In this document: piece by piece, positions 51,193 through 59,345 of the stretch
Layout: each line of letters starts with the position of its first letter
Numbering within the stretch: the first letter of the stretch is position 1
Assembly (NCBI RefSeq): GCF_036946495.1
Contig: NZ_JAQIIX010000002.1
Span: 2,418,001-2,482,000, forward strand
Reading direction: 5' to 3'
DNA length: 64,000 nt
DNA from: Mycolicibacterium neoaurum
GTDB lineage: Bacteria; Actinomycetota; Actinomycetes; Mycobacteriales; Mycobacteriaceae
Program-made: the position numbers and the translations under genes
The notes under the pieces: model-generated
Databases searched by the model: none
The model's input: only the letters and a program-made list of their open reading frames with translations
What the model was told of the DNA's origin: nothing

Positions 51193-51582
51193 TCAGTATT
51201 CGCACCACTTCCACTGACCACCCTCCCTGACGAAGGCGATCTCGTCGGCGTCCACACCGTGATTCTCGATGACCGACCGGGCCGAAGAACCGTCGATCTC
51301 CAGCTCCAGGATCGTCAGGTCGAGCGTGCCGTCGGCGCGGGCATCGCGCAGTTCGTCGTCGGAGAACACGTCCTGAGCCAGCAGCTCCGCGCACATCAAC
51401 TGCCTCAGGCCATCGAAATCACTGGTGTTCCAGGCCGATTCGAACTCCGCAACCAGTTCGGCGATCTGCGCTTCGCCGGACCACGGCTGCACGTCGCCGG
51501 GTGCTGCGGCCGTCCCGGTCGTGGCCCGGGTGCAGCCGACCAGGCTCAGGCCCACGCAGATGAGCACCGTCAACCGCGTCAT
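51193..51582 (-). CDS. Small lipoprotein, possibly NTF2-like
   Basis: A 129-residue lipoprotein: signal MTRLTVLICVGLSLVGC with lipobox SLVGC. The mature domain (ELVAEFESAWNTSDFDGLRQLMC, then DGTLDLTILELEIDGSSARSVIE, VREGGQWKWCEY) has the helix-sheet order of NTF2-like folds seen in other mycobacterial lipoproteins. ATG 51582 overlaps the stop of the CYTH gene (ATGA), so they are coupled. Function unknown. Confidence 0.8.
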   Translation of the reverse strand: MTRLTVLICVGLSLVGCTRATTGTAAAPGDVQPWSGEAQIAELVAEFESAWNTSDFDGLRQLMCAELLAQDVFSDDELRDARADGTLDLTILELEIDGSSARSVIENHGVDADEIAFVREGGQWKWCEY

Positions 51583-52217
51583 GGTCGCTGCGAGGACCCT
51601 TCGACGTCGTTGTGCCCGAGGGTGTCGACGAAGCGTGGACCGAGCCGGGCGAGTTCGTCGCGATAGCCGGTGGCCCACTCGCCGAAGGGGTTATGGGCCA
51701 GGTACTCGTTGCGGAAGCGGTCGTCCTCGGAGACCTCGGTGGCACAGAAGGCCGGGATGGTCAGGTCGACCACGGGTGCGTTGCGTTCGACCTCGGCCAG
51801 CAGCAGCGGGGCGTTGCGGCCCAGGAACCGGTCGATCACCCAGCCGTCCTCGCCGAGCCAGGCCGAGTAGCGGACCTTGGCAATGACATGCTCGGCGCGC
51901 GCGACGATCTGCCCCGCGACCATCGGATCCAGATCGCGTTCGGCCTCGTATCGGGTGCCACCGGCGGCGGGGCCTTTGGCGGTCATGGTGCCGATGGCGT
52001 CGTCGCCGAGCGCGTCGATCAACTCGGCAGGCGTGGCGTCGAGATTTTCCGGTGCGGATCCTTGCAGGCGGATGCGCACCGCATACCCGTCGGCGGCGAA
52101 CAGGTAGGCCTGCACGATCAGGGCGGGCCGGGGATCGAGTGCGGCGACCGCGGGCAGCTCTTGGACGTAGAACTTCCGCTCGAACTCGAAGTCCCCGAAA
52201 TCCTGGGATTCGGACAT
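51579..52217 (-). CDS. CYTH-domain protein
   Basis: A 212-residue protein of the CYTH fold (triphosphate tunnel enzymes). The N-terminal EFERKFYVQ is the ExExK motif; basic strands YAVRIRLQG, TAKGPAAGGTRYEAERDL and VIAKVRYSAWLGEDGWVIDRF, and the acidic LLLAEVER, line the tunnel. Bacterial members hydrolyse inorganic triphosphate or thiamine triphosphate, or make cAMP; which applies here is unknown. Divergent from clpB. Coupled to the lipoprotein downstream. Confidence 0.88.
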   Translation of the reverse strand: MSESQDFGDFEFERKFYVQELPAVAALDPRPALIVQAYLFAADGYAVRIRLQGSAPENLDATPAELIDALGDDAIGTMTAKGPAAGGTRYEAERDLDPMVAGQIVARAEHVIAKVRYSAWLGEDGWVIDRFLGRNAPLLLAEVERNAPVVDLTIPAFCATEVSEDDRFRNEYLAHNPFGEWATGYRDELARLGPRFVDTLGHNDVEGSSQRP

Positions 52218-52293
52218 GAACCGACGTTAGTCCCTAGACGCCGCCGCGGCCGGGCGCGGAGACTGTGTGTCATCGACGTCAAAAATAGATAGA

Positions 52294-52314
52294 CTTGAGC
52301 GGAACAGACTCAAC
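52294..52314 (+). promoter_or_regulatory. HAIR-type HspR box of clpB
   Basis: CTTGAGC-GGAACAG-ACTCAAC, close to the HAIR consensus with the two arms nearly complementary. It lies 67-87 bp before the clpB start. Together with the dnaK boxes it defines an HspR regulon. Confidence 0.88.
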
Positions 52315-52380
52315 CCTGACTGCGTTGGACTACACGACAAGCATTTTTACCAAGCTGCACAACCCAGAAAGGTAGGTGTC

Positions 52381-54927
52381 GTGGACTCGTTCAATCCGAC
52401 CACGAAGACCCAGGCGGCACTGACCTCGGCCTTGCAGGCGGCCACCACCGCAGGCAACCCGCAGATCACTCCCGCCCATTTGTTGATGGCGTTGCTCACC
52501 CAGAACGACGGCATCGCTGCACCACTGCTGGAGGCGGTCGGAGTAGAGCCCGCGACCATCCGGACCGAGGCCGAGCGCATGCTCGGGCGGCTCCCCAGCG
52601 TCTCGGGCTCCACCTCGCAACCCCAGCTGAGCCCGGAAGCGATCGCGGCGATCACCACCGCCCAGCACCTGGCCACCGAGATGGACGACGAGTACGTCTC
52701 CACCGAGCATCTGCTGTACGGGCTCGCCAGCGGCGACTCCGATACCGCCAAGCTGCTCACCGGTTCCGGCGCCTCGCCGCAGGCGCTGCGTGACGCCTTC
52801 GTGAAGGTGCGAGGCAGCGCCCGGGTGACCAACCCGGACCCCGAGGGCACCTATCAGGCGCTGGAGAAGTACTCCACCGACCTGACCGCGCGGGCGCGCG
52901 AAGGCAAGCTCGATCCGGTCATCGGGCGCGACAACGAGATTCGTCGCGTCGTGCAGGTGCTGAGCCGGCGGACGAAGAACAACCCGGTGCTCATCGGCGA
53001 ACCCGGTGTCGGCAAGACCGCCATCGTCGAGGGTCTGGCCCAGCGCATCGTCGCAGGCGATGTGCCGGAGTCGCTGCGGGACAAGACCGTCGTCTCGCTG
53101 GACCTCGGGTCCATGGTCGCCGGCGCCAAGTACCGCGGTGAATTCGAGGAGCGACTCAAGGCCGTCCTCGACGACATCAAGAACTCCGCCGGGCAGGTCA
53201 TCACGTTCATCGATGAGTTGCACACCATCGTGGGCGCCGGGGCCACCGGTGAATCTGCGATGGACGCGGGCAACATGATCAAGCCCATGCTGGCGCGCGG
53301 TGAACTGCGCCTGGTCGGTGCGACCACACTCGACGAGTACCGCAAGTACATCGAGAAGGACGCCGCCCTGGAGCGCCGTTTCCAGCAGGTGCTGGTCGGG
53401 GAGCCCTCGGTGGAGGACACCGTCGGCATCCTGCGCGGCCTCAAGGACCGTTACGAGGTGCACCATGGTGTGCGCATCACCGACTCGGCGCTGGTCGCTG
53501 CCGCCACCCTCTCCGACCGCTACATCACTAGCCGATTCCTGCCGGACAAGGCGATCGACCTGGTCGACGAGGCGGGATCCCGGCTGCGGATGGAGATCGA
53601 TTCCCGACCCGTCGAGATCGACGAGGTCGAGCGGTTGGTCCGCCGCCTGGAGATCGAGGAGATGGCGCTGGCCAAGGAGGAGGACGACGCGTCCAAGGAC
53701 CGGCTGGAGAAGTTGCGGGCCGAGCTCGCCGACAAGAAGGAACAGCTCTCCGAGCTGACCACCAGGTGGCAGAACGAGAAGGGCGCCATCGACGTCGTGC
53801 GAGAGCTCAAGGAGCAGCTCGAAACGCTGCGTGGTGAGGCTGACCGGGCCGAGCGCGACGGTGATCTGGCCAAGGCCTCCGAGCTGCGCTACGGCCGCAT
53901 CCCCGAGGTGGAGAAGAAGCTCGACGCCGCACTGCCGGTCGCCGAGGCACGCGAGAACGTGATGCTCAAGGAGGAGGTCGGGCCCGACGATATCGCCGAG
54001 GTGGTGGAGGCCTGGACCGGCATCCCCGCCGGGCGCATGCTCGAAGGGGAGACCGCCAAGCTGCTGCGCATGGAAGAGGAGCTGGGCAAGCGCGTCATCG
54101 GGCAGCGCTCGGCGGTGCAGGCCGTCAGCGATGCGGTGCGTCGCAGCCGCGCCGGAGTGGCCGACCCGAACCGGCCGACCGGCTCGTTCATGTTCCTGGG
54201 CCCGACCGGCGTCGGTAAGACCGAGCTGGCCAAGGCGCTGGCGGAATTCCTCTTCGATGATGAGCGCGCCATGGTCCGCATCGACATGAGCGAGTACGGC
54301 GAGAAGCACTCGGTGGCCCGACTGGTCGGTGCGCCTCCGGGCTACATCGGTTACGACCAGGGCGGGCAGCTCACCGAGGCGGTGCGCAGGCGTCCGTACA
54401 CGGTGGTGCTGTTCGACGAGATCGAGAAGGCCCACCCGGACGTGTTCGACGTGCTGCTGCAGGTCCTCGACGAGGGCCGGCTGACCGATGGTCAGGGCCG
54501 CACGGTCGACTTCCGCAACACCATCCTCATCCTGACGTCCAATCTGGGCGCCGGGGGTACCGAGGAGCAGGTGATGGCGGCAGTGCGCTCGGCCTTCAAG
54601 CCCGAGTTCATCAACCGGCTCGACGATGTCCTCATCTTCGACGCACTGAACCCGGCGGAGCTGGTCTCCATCGTCGACATCCAGCTGGCCCAGCTGCAGA
54701 AGCGGCTGGCTCAGCGGCGACTGGTGCTGGAGGTCTCACTGCCCGCCAAGCACTGGCTGGCCGAGCGCGGTTTCGATGCGCTCTACGGCGCCCGCCCGCT
54801 GCGCAGGTTGGTGCAGCAGGCCATCGGCGACCAGCTGGCCAAGATGTTGCTGGCCGGTGAGGTGCACGACGGCGACGTCGTCCCCGTCAACGTCAACGCC
54901 GCGGGTGACGGTCTGGTCCTGGGCTGA
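52381..54927 (+). CDS. clpB: ATP-dependent disaggregase ClpB
   Basis: An 848-residue Hsp100 that pulls proteins out of aggregates with DnaK. GTG 52381 (DSFNPTTKTQAAL) with AAAGG upstream; a longer frame is not used. N-domain of two repeats (residues 1-140), first AAA+ (GEPGVGKTA, FIDELHTIVGAG), a long middle coiled coil (residues 410-520, Lys/Glu/Leu-rich), second AAA+ (GPTGVGKTE, VRIDMSEYGEKHSV, LFDEIEKAHPDVFD), and the C-terminal D2 small domain. The length equals the M. tuberculosis protein. Regulated by HspR. Confidence 0.98.
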   Translation: MDSFNPTTKTQAALTSALQAATTAGNPQITPAHLLMALLTQNDGIAAPLLEAVGVEPATIRTEAERMLGRLPSVSGSTSQPQLSPEAIAAITTAQHLATEMDDEYVSTEHLLYGLASGDSDTAKLLTGSGASPQALRDAFVKVRGSARVTNPDPEGTYQALEKYSTDLTARAREGKLDPVIGRDNEIRRVVQVLSRRTKNNPVLIGEPGVGKTAIVEGLAQRIVAGDVPESLRDKTVVSLDLGSMVAGAKYRGEFEERLKAVLDDIKNSAGQVITFIDELHTIVGAGATGESAMDAGNMIKPMLARGELRLVGATTLDEYRKYIEKDAALERRFQQVLVGEPSVEDTVGILRGLKDRYEVHHGVRITDSALVAAATLSDRYITSRFLPDKAIDLVDEAGSRLRMEIDSRPVEIDEVERLVRRLEIEEMALAKEEDDASKDRLEKLRAELADKKEQLSELTTRWQNEKGAIDVVRELKEQLETLRGEADRAERDGDLAKASELRYGRIPEVEKKLDAALPVAEARENVMLKEEVGPDDIAEVVEAWTGIPAGRMLEGETAKLLRMEEELGKRVIGQRSAVQAVSDAVRRSRAGVADPNRPTGSFMFLGPTGVGKTELAKALAEFLFDDERAMVRIDMSEYGEKHSVARLVGAPPGYIGYDQGGQLTEAVRRRPYTVVLFDEIEKAHPDVFDVLLQVLDEGRLTDGQGRTVDFRNTILILTSNLGAGGTEEQVMAAVRSAFKPEFINRLDDVLIFDALNPAELVSIVDIQLAQLQKRLAQRRLVLEVSLPAKHWLAERGFDALYGARPLRRLVQQAIGDQLAKMLLAGEVHDGDVVPVNVNAAGDGLVLG

Positions 54928-54938
54928 CCTAGGAGGCT

Positions 54939-54993
54939 GACTGGCCACTTGTCGCACGGTTTCGCCGAGATTCCGTGCGATGAGTGGCCAGTC
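54939..54993. repeat. 21-bp palindrome after clpB (probable terminator, repeat family)
   Basis: Arms at 54939-54959 and 54973-54993 match in 19 of 21 positions around a 13-bp loop. The arm core GGCCACTTGTCGCACGG resembles that of the palindrome at 12900-12960. It lies 11 bp after the clpB stop. No T run. Confidence 0.75.
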
Positions 54994-55076
54994 GTCGCTG
55001 TGCTGAGAGCTGTGGTGAGAGATTGTGACCACTTCGAGTTCTGGCGAATCCGGGTCCAGCAAGTACGCTGAAGGCG

Positions 55077-55910
55077 ATGGTTCCTCTCTGGTTCACGCTG
55101 TCCGCACTCTGCTTCGTGGGTGCGGCAGTTCTGCTGTACGTGGATTTCGGCCGTCGGCGAGGTCTTGGCCGACGCCGTAAGTCGTGGGCGAAGTCGCATG
55201 GCTTCGATTACGAGCACGAGTCCGCCGACATCCTCGACCGCTGGAAACGCGGCGTGATGTCCACCGTCGGTGAGAGCGCGCACGCCCGCAACGTGGTGCT
55301 CGGCCAGATCCGCGGCGAGGCGGTCTTCATCTTCGATATCGACGATGTGGCCACCGTGATCGCCCTGCACCGCAAGGTCGGCACCAATGTGGTCGTCGAT
55401 CTGCGGCTCAAGGACATCAAGGAGCCTCGCGAAAGCGATATCTGGCTGCTCGGCGCGATCGGACCGCGGATGGTCTACTCGACCAACCTGGATGCGGCCC
55501 GGCGCGCCTGCGACCGCCGGATGGTGACCTTCGCCCACACCGCGCCCGACTGCGCCGAGATCATGTGGAACGAGCAGAACTGGACGTTGGTGGCCATGCC
55601 GGTCACCAGCACCCGCGCCCAGTGGGACGAGGGTCTGCGCACCGTCCGCCAGTTCAACGACCTGCTGCGGGTGTTGCCGCCCGTGCAGCAGGCCGGCACC
55701 AACGGCGCGCGCGCCGGCCAGCCCGCGCTGGCCCGCCGCAGCGGTTCGCCCAGCCGACCGCTGGCACCTCGGCCCGCCGCGCTGCAAAGCCCCGCCGAGC
55801 TGCCCGCCGGCCGCGGCGATCAGCCACCCGGTCGCAGCGACGTCAGCCGCTACACCCAGCAACGGCCGCCGGTGCACCAGCCCCGCCAGGCGCCCCACTT
55901 CCAGCGGTAG
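55077..55910 (+). CDS. ttfA: TtfA, MmpL3-associated trehalose monomycolate transport factor
   Basis: A 277-residue protein matching M. tuberculosis Rv0383c, reported as TtfA, an essential partner of the mycolate flippase MmpL3. One N-terminal helix (LWFTLSALCFVGAAVLLYVDF) is followed by a cationic RRRGLGRRRKSW, then a compact cytosolic domain (GFDYEHESADILDRWKRG, EAVFIFDIDDVATVIALHRK, IWLLGAIGPRMVYSTNLDAARRACDRRMVTF) and a Pro/Arg/Ala-rich disordered C-terminal 75 residues. Start ATG 55077. It is followed directly by the SDR gene. Confidence 0.9.
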   Translation: MVPLWFTLSALCFVGAAVLLYVDFGRRRGLGRRRKSWAKSHGFDYEHESADILDRWKRGVMSTVGESAHARNVVLGQIRGEAVFIFDIDDVATVIALHRKVGTNVVVDLRLKDIKEPRESDIWLLGAIGPRMVYSTNLDAARRACDRRMVTFAHTAPDCAEIMWNEQNWTLVAMPVTSTRAQWDEGLRTVRQFNDLLRVLPPVQQAGTNGARAGQPALARRSGSPSRPLAPRPAALQSPAELPAGRGDQPPGRSDVSRYTQQRPPVHQPRQAPHFQR

Positions 55911-56678
55911 ATGCAGGTCCTGATCACCGGCCCGACCTCGGGGCTCGGTGCCGGATTCGCCCGCCGCTACGCCGCCGACGGCCACGACCTGATCCTGGTG
56001 GCCCGCGACGCCGTCCGGCTGAACACGTTGGCCGCCGAACTCTGCGACCGCCACGGTGTCTCCGTCGAGATCATCTGCGCCGACCTCGCCGATCAGGCGG
56101 GCCGCGATGCGGTCTGCGAGCGGCTGCGCAACGGTGTGCAGGTGCTGGTCAACAATGCCGGGTTCGGCATCTCCGGGGAGTTCTGGACCGCGGACTATGC
56201 GCAGCTGCAATCTCAGCTGGACGTCAACGTCACCGCCGTCATGGCGCTCACCCACGCCGCGCTGCCCGCCATGCTGGCCGCCGGTACCGGCACCGTCATC
56301 AACGTCGCCAGCGTCGCCGGCCTCATGCCGGGTCGCGGATCGACCTACTCGGCCTCCAAGGCGTGGGTGATCGCGTTCTCCGAGGGGTTGGCCAACGGTC
56401 TCGGCGGTACCGGGGTCGGTGTTCACGCGCTCTGCCCAGGATTTGTGCACACCGAATTCCACGAGCGGGCCGGTATCGACATGGCCGGAACGCCGTCCTG
56501 GTTCTGGCTCGAGGTCGACGATGTCGTCGAGGACACCCTCACCGCCGTCGCCGATGACAAGGTGGTCATCGTGCCGGGCCTGCAGTACAAGGCGCTGACC
56601 GCCGGCAGTCGGCTGCTCCCGCGAACGTTGTTGCGCGGCTTGACCAAACGGGTCGGCAAGGGTCGTGATCGCACGTGA
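55911..56678 (+). CDS. Short-chain dehydrogenase/reductase
   Basis: A 255-residue SDR. Cofactor loop TGPTSGLG, NNAGFGISG, catalytic Ser near VINVASVAG, YSASKAW (Tyr and Lys). The D at residue DLADQ and the R in VARDAVRL suggest NADP(H). ATG 55911 follows the ttfA stop with no gap. Substrate unknown; place beside ttfA suggests a lipid or cell-wall step, as inference. The lipoprotein gene overlaps its stop. Confidence 0.92.
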   Translation: MQVLITGPTSGLGAGFARRYAADGHDLILVARDAVRLNTLAAELCDRHGVSVEIICADLADQAGRDAVCERLRNGVQVLVNNAGFGISGEFWTADYAQLQSQLDVNVTAVMALTHAALPAMLAAGTGTVINVASVAGLMPGRGSTYSASKAWVIAFSEGLANGLGGTGVGVHALCPGFVHTEFHERAGIDMAGTPSWFWLEVDDVVEDTLTAVADDKVVIVPGLQYKALTAGSRLLPRTLLRGLTKRVGKGRDRT

Positions 56679-57574
56679 TGCGCACCGCCATCGCGCTGCT
56701 GGCGGCCATCATGCTGGTGGCCGGGTGTGCCGGCAGTGATGATCACCAAGGGCCCTTCGGTGCACAGCAGGCCACGCTCGGTGAGGCCCAGGCACTGCTC
56801 GGCTGGAACATCTCGGTGGCCAACCTGCGCTTCGAGGGCAACCAGGTGCTCGTCGACGTCGACGCCGCCGTGGCCGACCAGAGCGCCGAGCATGTCGGCG
56901 CGGACAGCCTGCGCTTCGGTCTCTACGGAGCGCTGTCGCATCCGCTGGAGGCCACTGCCGTCGGCAGTTGTGACTCGGTCACCGATCTGAACCTGCAACC
57001 CGTCACCGCCGCCGATCCCGCGAGGCTCAGCGGCACGGTCTGTCTCGGCCCGCTGCGCGATCAGAGTCAGGTGCGCGGCATCTACGTGTACTCACCGCAG
57101 GACCGGATGCCGAAGACCACCGTCGCCTACGCGGCCGCCTTCCCGCTGGGCCTGGCACCCACACCAGACACAGACACCGGACTGGTCATCACCTCCACCA
57201 GCGTCGACGGATTCGCCGCCGACGGGTCGCAGCTGCGACCCGAGGCCATCGGTGACCCCGACGCGTTCACCGGTAACGGCTACATGCTGCTCGGTCTGTC
57301 GATCGACGGTCTGGCGCAGCGGTATCGGGAGGACTCGCAGAACCGTGGCGGGCCACTGATGGTGCTCACCGGTCCGACACTGCCGGGCAAGGGACTTTCG
57401 CATGCCTGCTCGGCCTACGGGTCCTCGCTGCTGGTGCTGCCCGACGAGACCCGTGATGCCGTCGCGATCCGGGCCTCACTGTGCACCCAGGGTGAGATCA
57501 ACGCCGCGCTGCTTTACCCGACCGTCTCGGTGGTCGGTACCCACGCCGCGTTGTGGACCACCCCCGATGACTGA
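56678..57574 (+). CDS. Lipoprotein of unknown function
   Basis: A 298-residue lipoprotein with signal MRTAIALLAAIMLVAGC (lipobox LVAGC). ATG 56678 (or GTG 56675) overlaps the SDR stop. The mature part has two similar halves of beta character (LGWNISVANLRFEGNQVLVDVDAAVAD and LVITSTSVDGFAADGSQLRPEAIG) and paired Cys (GSCDSV, TVCLGP, HACSAY, SLCTQG). No known domain is recognised. The methyltransferase gene overlaps its end by 8 bp, so the run ttfA-SDR-lipoprotein-SpoU is one transcript. Confidence 0.82.
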   Translation: MRTAIALLAAIMLVAGCAGSDDHQGPFGAQQATLGEAQALLGWNISVANLRFEGNQVLVDVDAAVADQSAEHVGADSLRFGLYGALSHPLEATAVGSCDSVTDLNLQPVTAADPARLSGTVCLGPLRDQSQVRGIYVYSPQDRMPKTTVAYAAAFPLGLAPTPDTDTGLVITSTSVDGFAADGSQLRPEAIGDPDAFTGNGYMLLGLSIDGLAQRYREDSQNRGGPLMVLTGPTLPGKGLSHACSAYGSSLLVLPDETRDAVAIRASLCTQGEINAALLYPTVSVVGTHAALWTTPDD

Positions 57575-58220
57575 CTCGCCCGGACCCACCGAGTGGGGTG
57601 AGAGTCCCGGTGTCGGACCGTGGCAGGGGCCACTGCCCACCGGAGCGGATGCCGCGCGTTACGACCCCGAGCTGCTGGCCGCCGGTGACACCCGCAATGT
57701 CGTTGACGCATACCGGTATTGGACGCGTGAGGCGATCATCGCCGATATCGACCGGCGCCGGCATCCGCTGCACGTCGCGATCGAGAATTTCGGCAGCGAC
57801 GCCAATATCGGCACCGTGGTGCGCACCGCAAACGCCTTCGCCGTCGACACCGTGCACATCGTCGGGCGGCGCCGATGGAACCGGCGCGGCGCCATGGTCA
57901 CCGACCGTTATCAGCGGTTGCGCCATCACGAGGACACCGCCGCACTGCTCGCCTTCGCCGCAGAGACCGGGCTGACCGTCGTCGCCGTCGACAACGTGCC
58001 AGGCTCGCGCCCGCTGGAGACCGCGGTTCTGCCGCGCGACTGCCTGCTGGTGTTCGGTCAGGAAGGCCCGGGCATCACCCCGGAGACCTCGGCCGGCGCG
58101 GCGTTCACGGTGTCCATCGCGCAGTTCGGCTCGACCCGCAGTATCAACGCCGGCGTGGCGGCCGGTATCGCAATGCACGCCTGGGTCCGCACGCATGCCG
58201 ACATAACCGCGGCCTGGTAG
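57567..58220 (+). CDS. SpoU/TrmH-type RNA 2'-O-methyltransferase
   Basis: A 217-residue SPOUT enzyme that methylates a ribose in rRNA or tRNA with S-adenosylmethionine. The three family motifs are in order: NFGSDANIGTVVRTANAFAV, LLVFGQEGPGI, and SIAQFGSTRSINAGVAAGIAMHAW. The N-terminus is a short Gly/Pro-rich extension. Start ATG 57567, overlapping the lipoprotein stop; the longer frame upstream is antisense noise inside the lipoprotein. It matches M. tuberculosis Rv0380c. The target nucleotide is unknown. Confidence 0.93.
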   Translation: MTDSPGPTEWGESPGVGPWQGPLPTGADAARYDPELLAAGDTRNVVDAYRYWTREAIIADIDRRRHPLHVAIENFGSDANIGTVVRTANAFAVDTVHIVGRRRWNRRGAMVTDRYQRLRHHEDTAALLAFAAETGLTVVAVDNVPGSRPLETAVLPRDCLLVFGQEGPGITPETSAGAAFTVSIAQFGSTRSINAGVAAGIAMHAWVRTHADITAAW

Positions 58221-58235
58221 GGCAAAATCGTGCCC

Positions 58236-59345
58236 ATGGTCGAGGTATGGGCTAATCGCGCCGCCAGCTCGGAGGCCGCCATCACCGCGCGGCACCTGCG
58301 ACGGTTATGGGGTTTGCCCGGAACCCAGCTCGGGGTCACCGCGTGGCCTGCGGCGCGCAACCAGTCCCTGTTCGACACCTGGCATTACTGGTGGCAGGCG
58401 CATCTGCTCGACTGCCTCGTCGACGCCCAGCAGCGCGATCCGCAGCCGCAGCGCCTGACCAGGATCAAGCGTCAGATCCGCGGTCACCACCTGCGAAACA
58501 ATCTGCGCTGGACCAACAGCTATTACGATGATATGGCCTGGCTGGCGTTGGCCCTGGAACGCTGCGAGAGGCTGGTTGGCGTCGGCCGCCCCACGGCGCT
58601 GCGCACCTTCACCGATCAGTTCCTCACGGCCTGGGTTCCCGAGGACGGCGGCGGAATCCCCTGGCGCAAACAGGACCAGTTCTTCAATGCCCCGGCCAAC
58701 GGTCCGGCCGGGATCTTCCTGGCCCGGTCCGAGGACCGGCTGCGCCGCGCGCAGCAGATGGCCGACTGGATCGAGGACACCCTGATCGATCCCGAAACCA
58801 AGCTGGTCTTCGACGGCATCAAGGCCGGTTCGCTGGTGCGCGCCCAATACACCTACTGCCAGGGCGTGGTCCTCGGTCTCGAGGTCGAACTGGCCAACCG
58901 CACCGGCGACCCCGAGCACGCCGAACGAGTGCACCGGTTGGTCGCCGCCGTCGAGCAGCACATGACCACCGAGGGCGTCATCCGTGGCGCCGGCGGTGGT
59001 GACGGGGGACTGTTCAACGCCATCACCGCCCGCTATCTGGCCTTGGTGGCCAGCGATCTGCCCGGCAGCACCCCCGCCGACGAGCAGGCCCGCGCCACGG
59101 CGCGCACGATCGTCCTGACCTCCGCGCAATCGGCGTGGGACTACCGCCAGACCGTCGACGGGATGCCGCTGTTCGGCCCGTTCTGGGATCGCAGCGCGGA
59201 GGTACCGCGGGCGGCGACCAAGGCCGCGCAGTCGGTGGACGGCGCGGTCAACGCCTCGGAGATGCCCGAACGCGATCTGTCGGTGCAGTTGTCGGGCTGG
59301 ATGCTGATGGAGGTTGCCCACACCCTGGATGCCGGTACCGCGTGA
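58236..59345 (+). CDS. Glycoside hydrolase family 76 protein
   Basis: A 369-residue (alpha/alpha)6-barrel protein of GH76, the alpha-1,6-mannanase family. The catalytic Asp pair is in NSYYDDMAWLALALER. Other signatures: GGGIPWRKQDQFFNAPANGPAGIFLARS, YTYCQGVVLGLEVELA, and GGGDGGLFNAITARYLAL. No signal peptide is present, unlike secreted mannanases, which points to a cytosolic role, perhaps on mannose glycolipids. It resembles M. tuberculosis Rv0365c. GTG 58230 is another possible start; the end overlaps the nhaA start. Confidence 0.88.
   Translation: MVEVWANRAASSEAAITARHLRRLWGLPGTQLGVTAWPAARNQSLFDTWHYWWQAHLLDCLVDAQQRDPQPQRLTRIKRQIRGHHLRNNLRWTNSYYDDMAWLALALERCERLVGVGRPTALRTFTDQFLTAWVPEDGGGIPWRKQDQFFNAPANGPAGIFLARSEDRLRRAQQMADWIEDTLIDPETKLVFDGIKAGSLVRAQYTYCQGVVLGLEVELANRTGDPEHAERVHRLVAAVEQHMTTEGVIRGAGGGDGGLFNAITARYLALVASDLPGSTPADEQARATARTIVLTSAQSAWDYRQTVDGMPLFGPFWDRSAEVPRAATKAAQSVDGAVNASEMPERDLSVQLSGWMLMEVAHTLDAGTA

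Noticed and set aside
52330..54435. A 701-codon open frame antisense to clpB
   Set aside because: No recognisable domain; it is explained by the codon bias of clpB.
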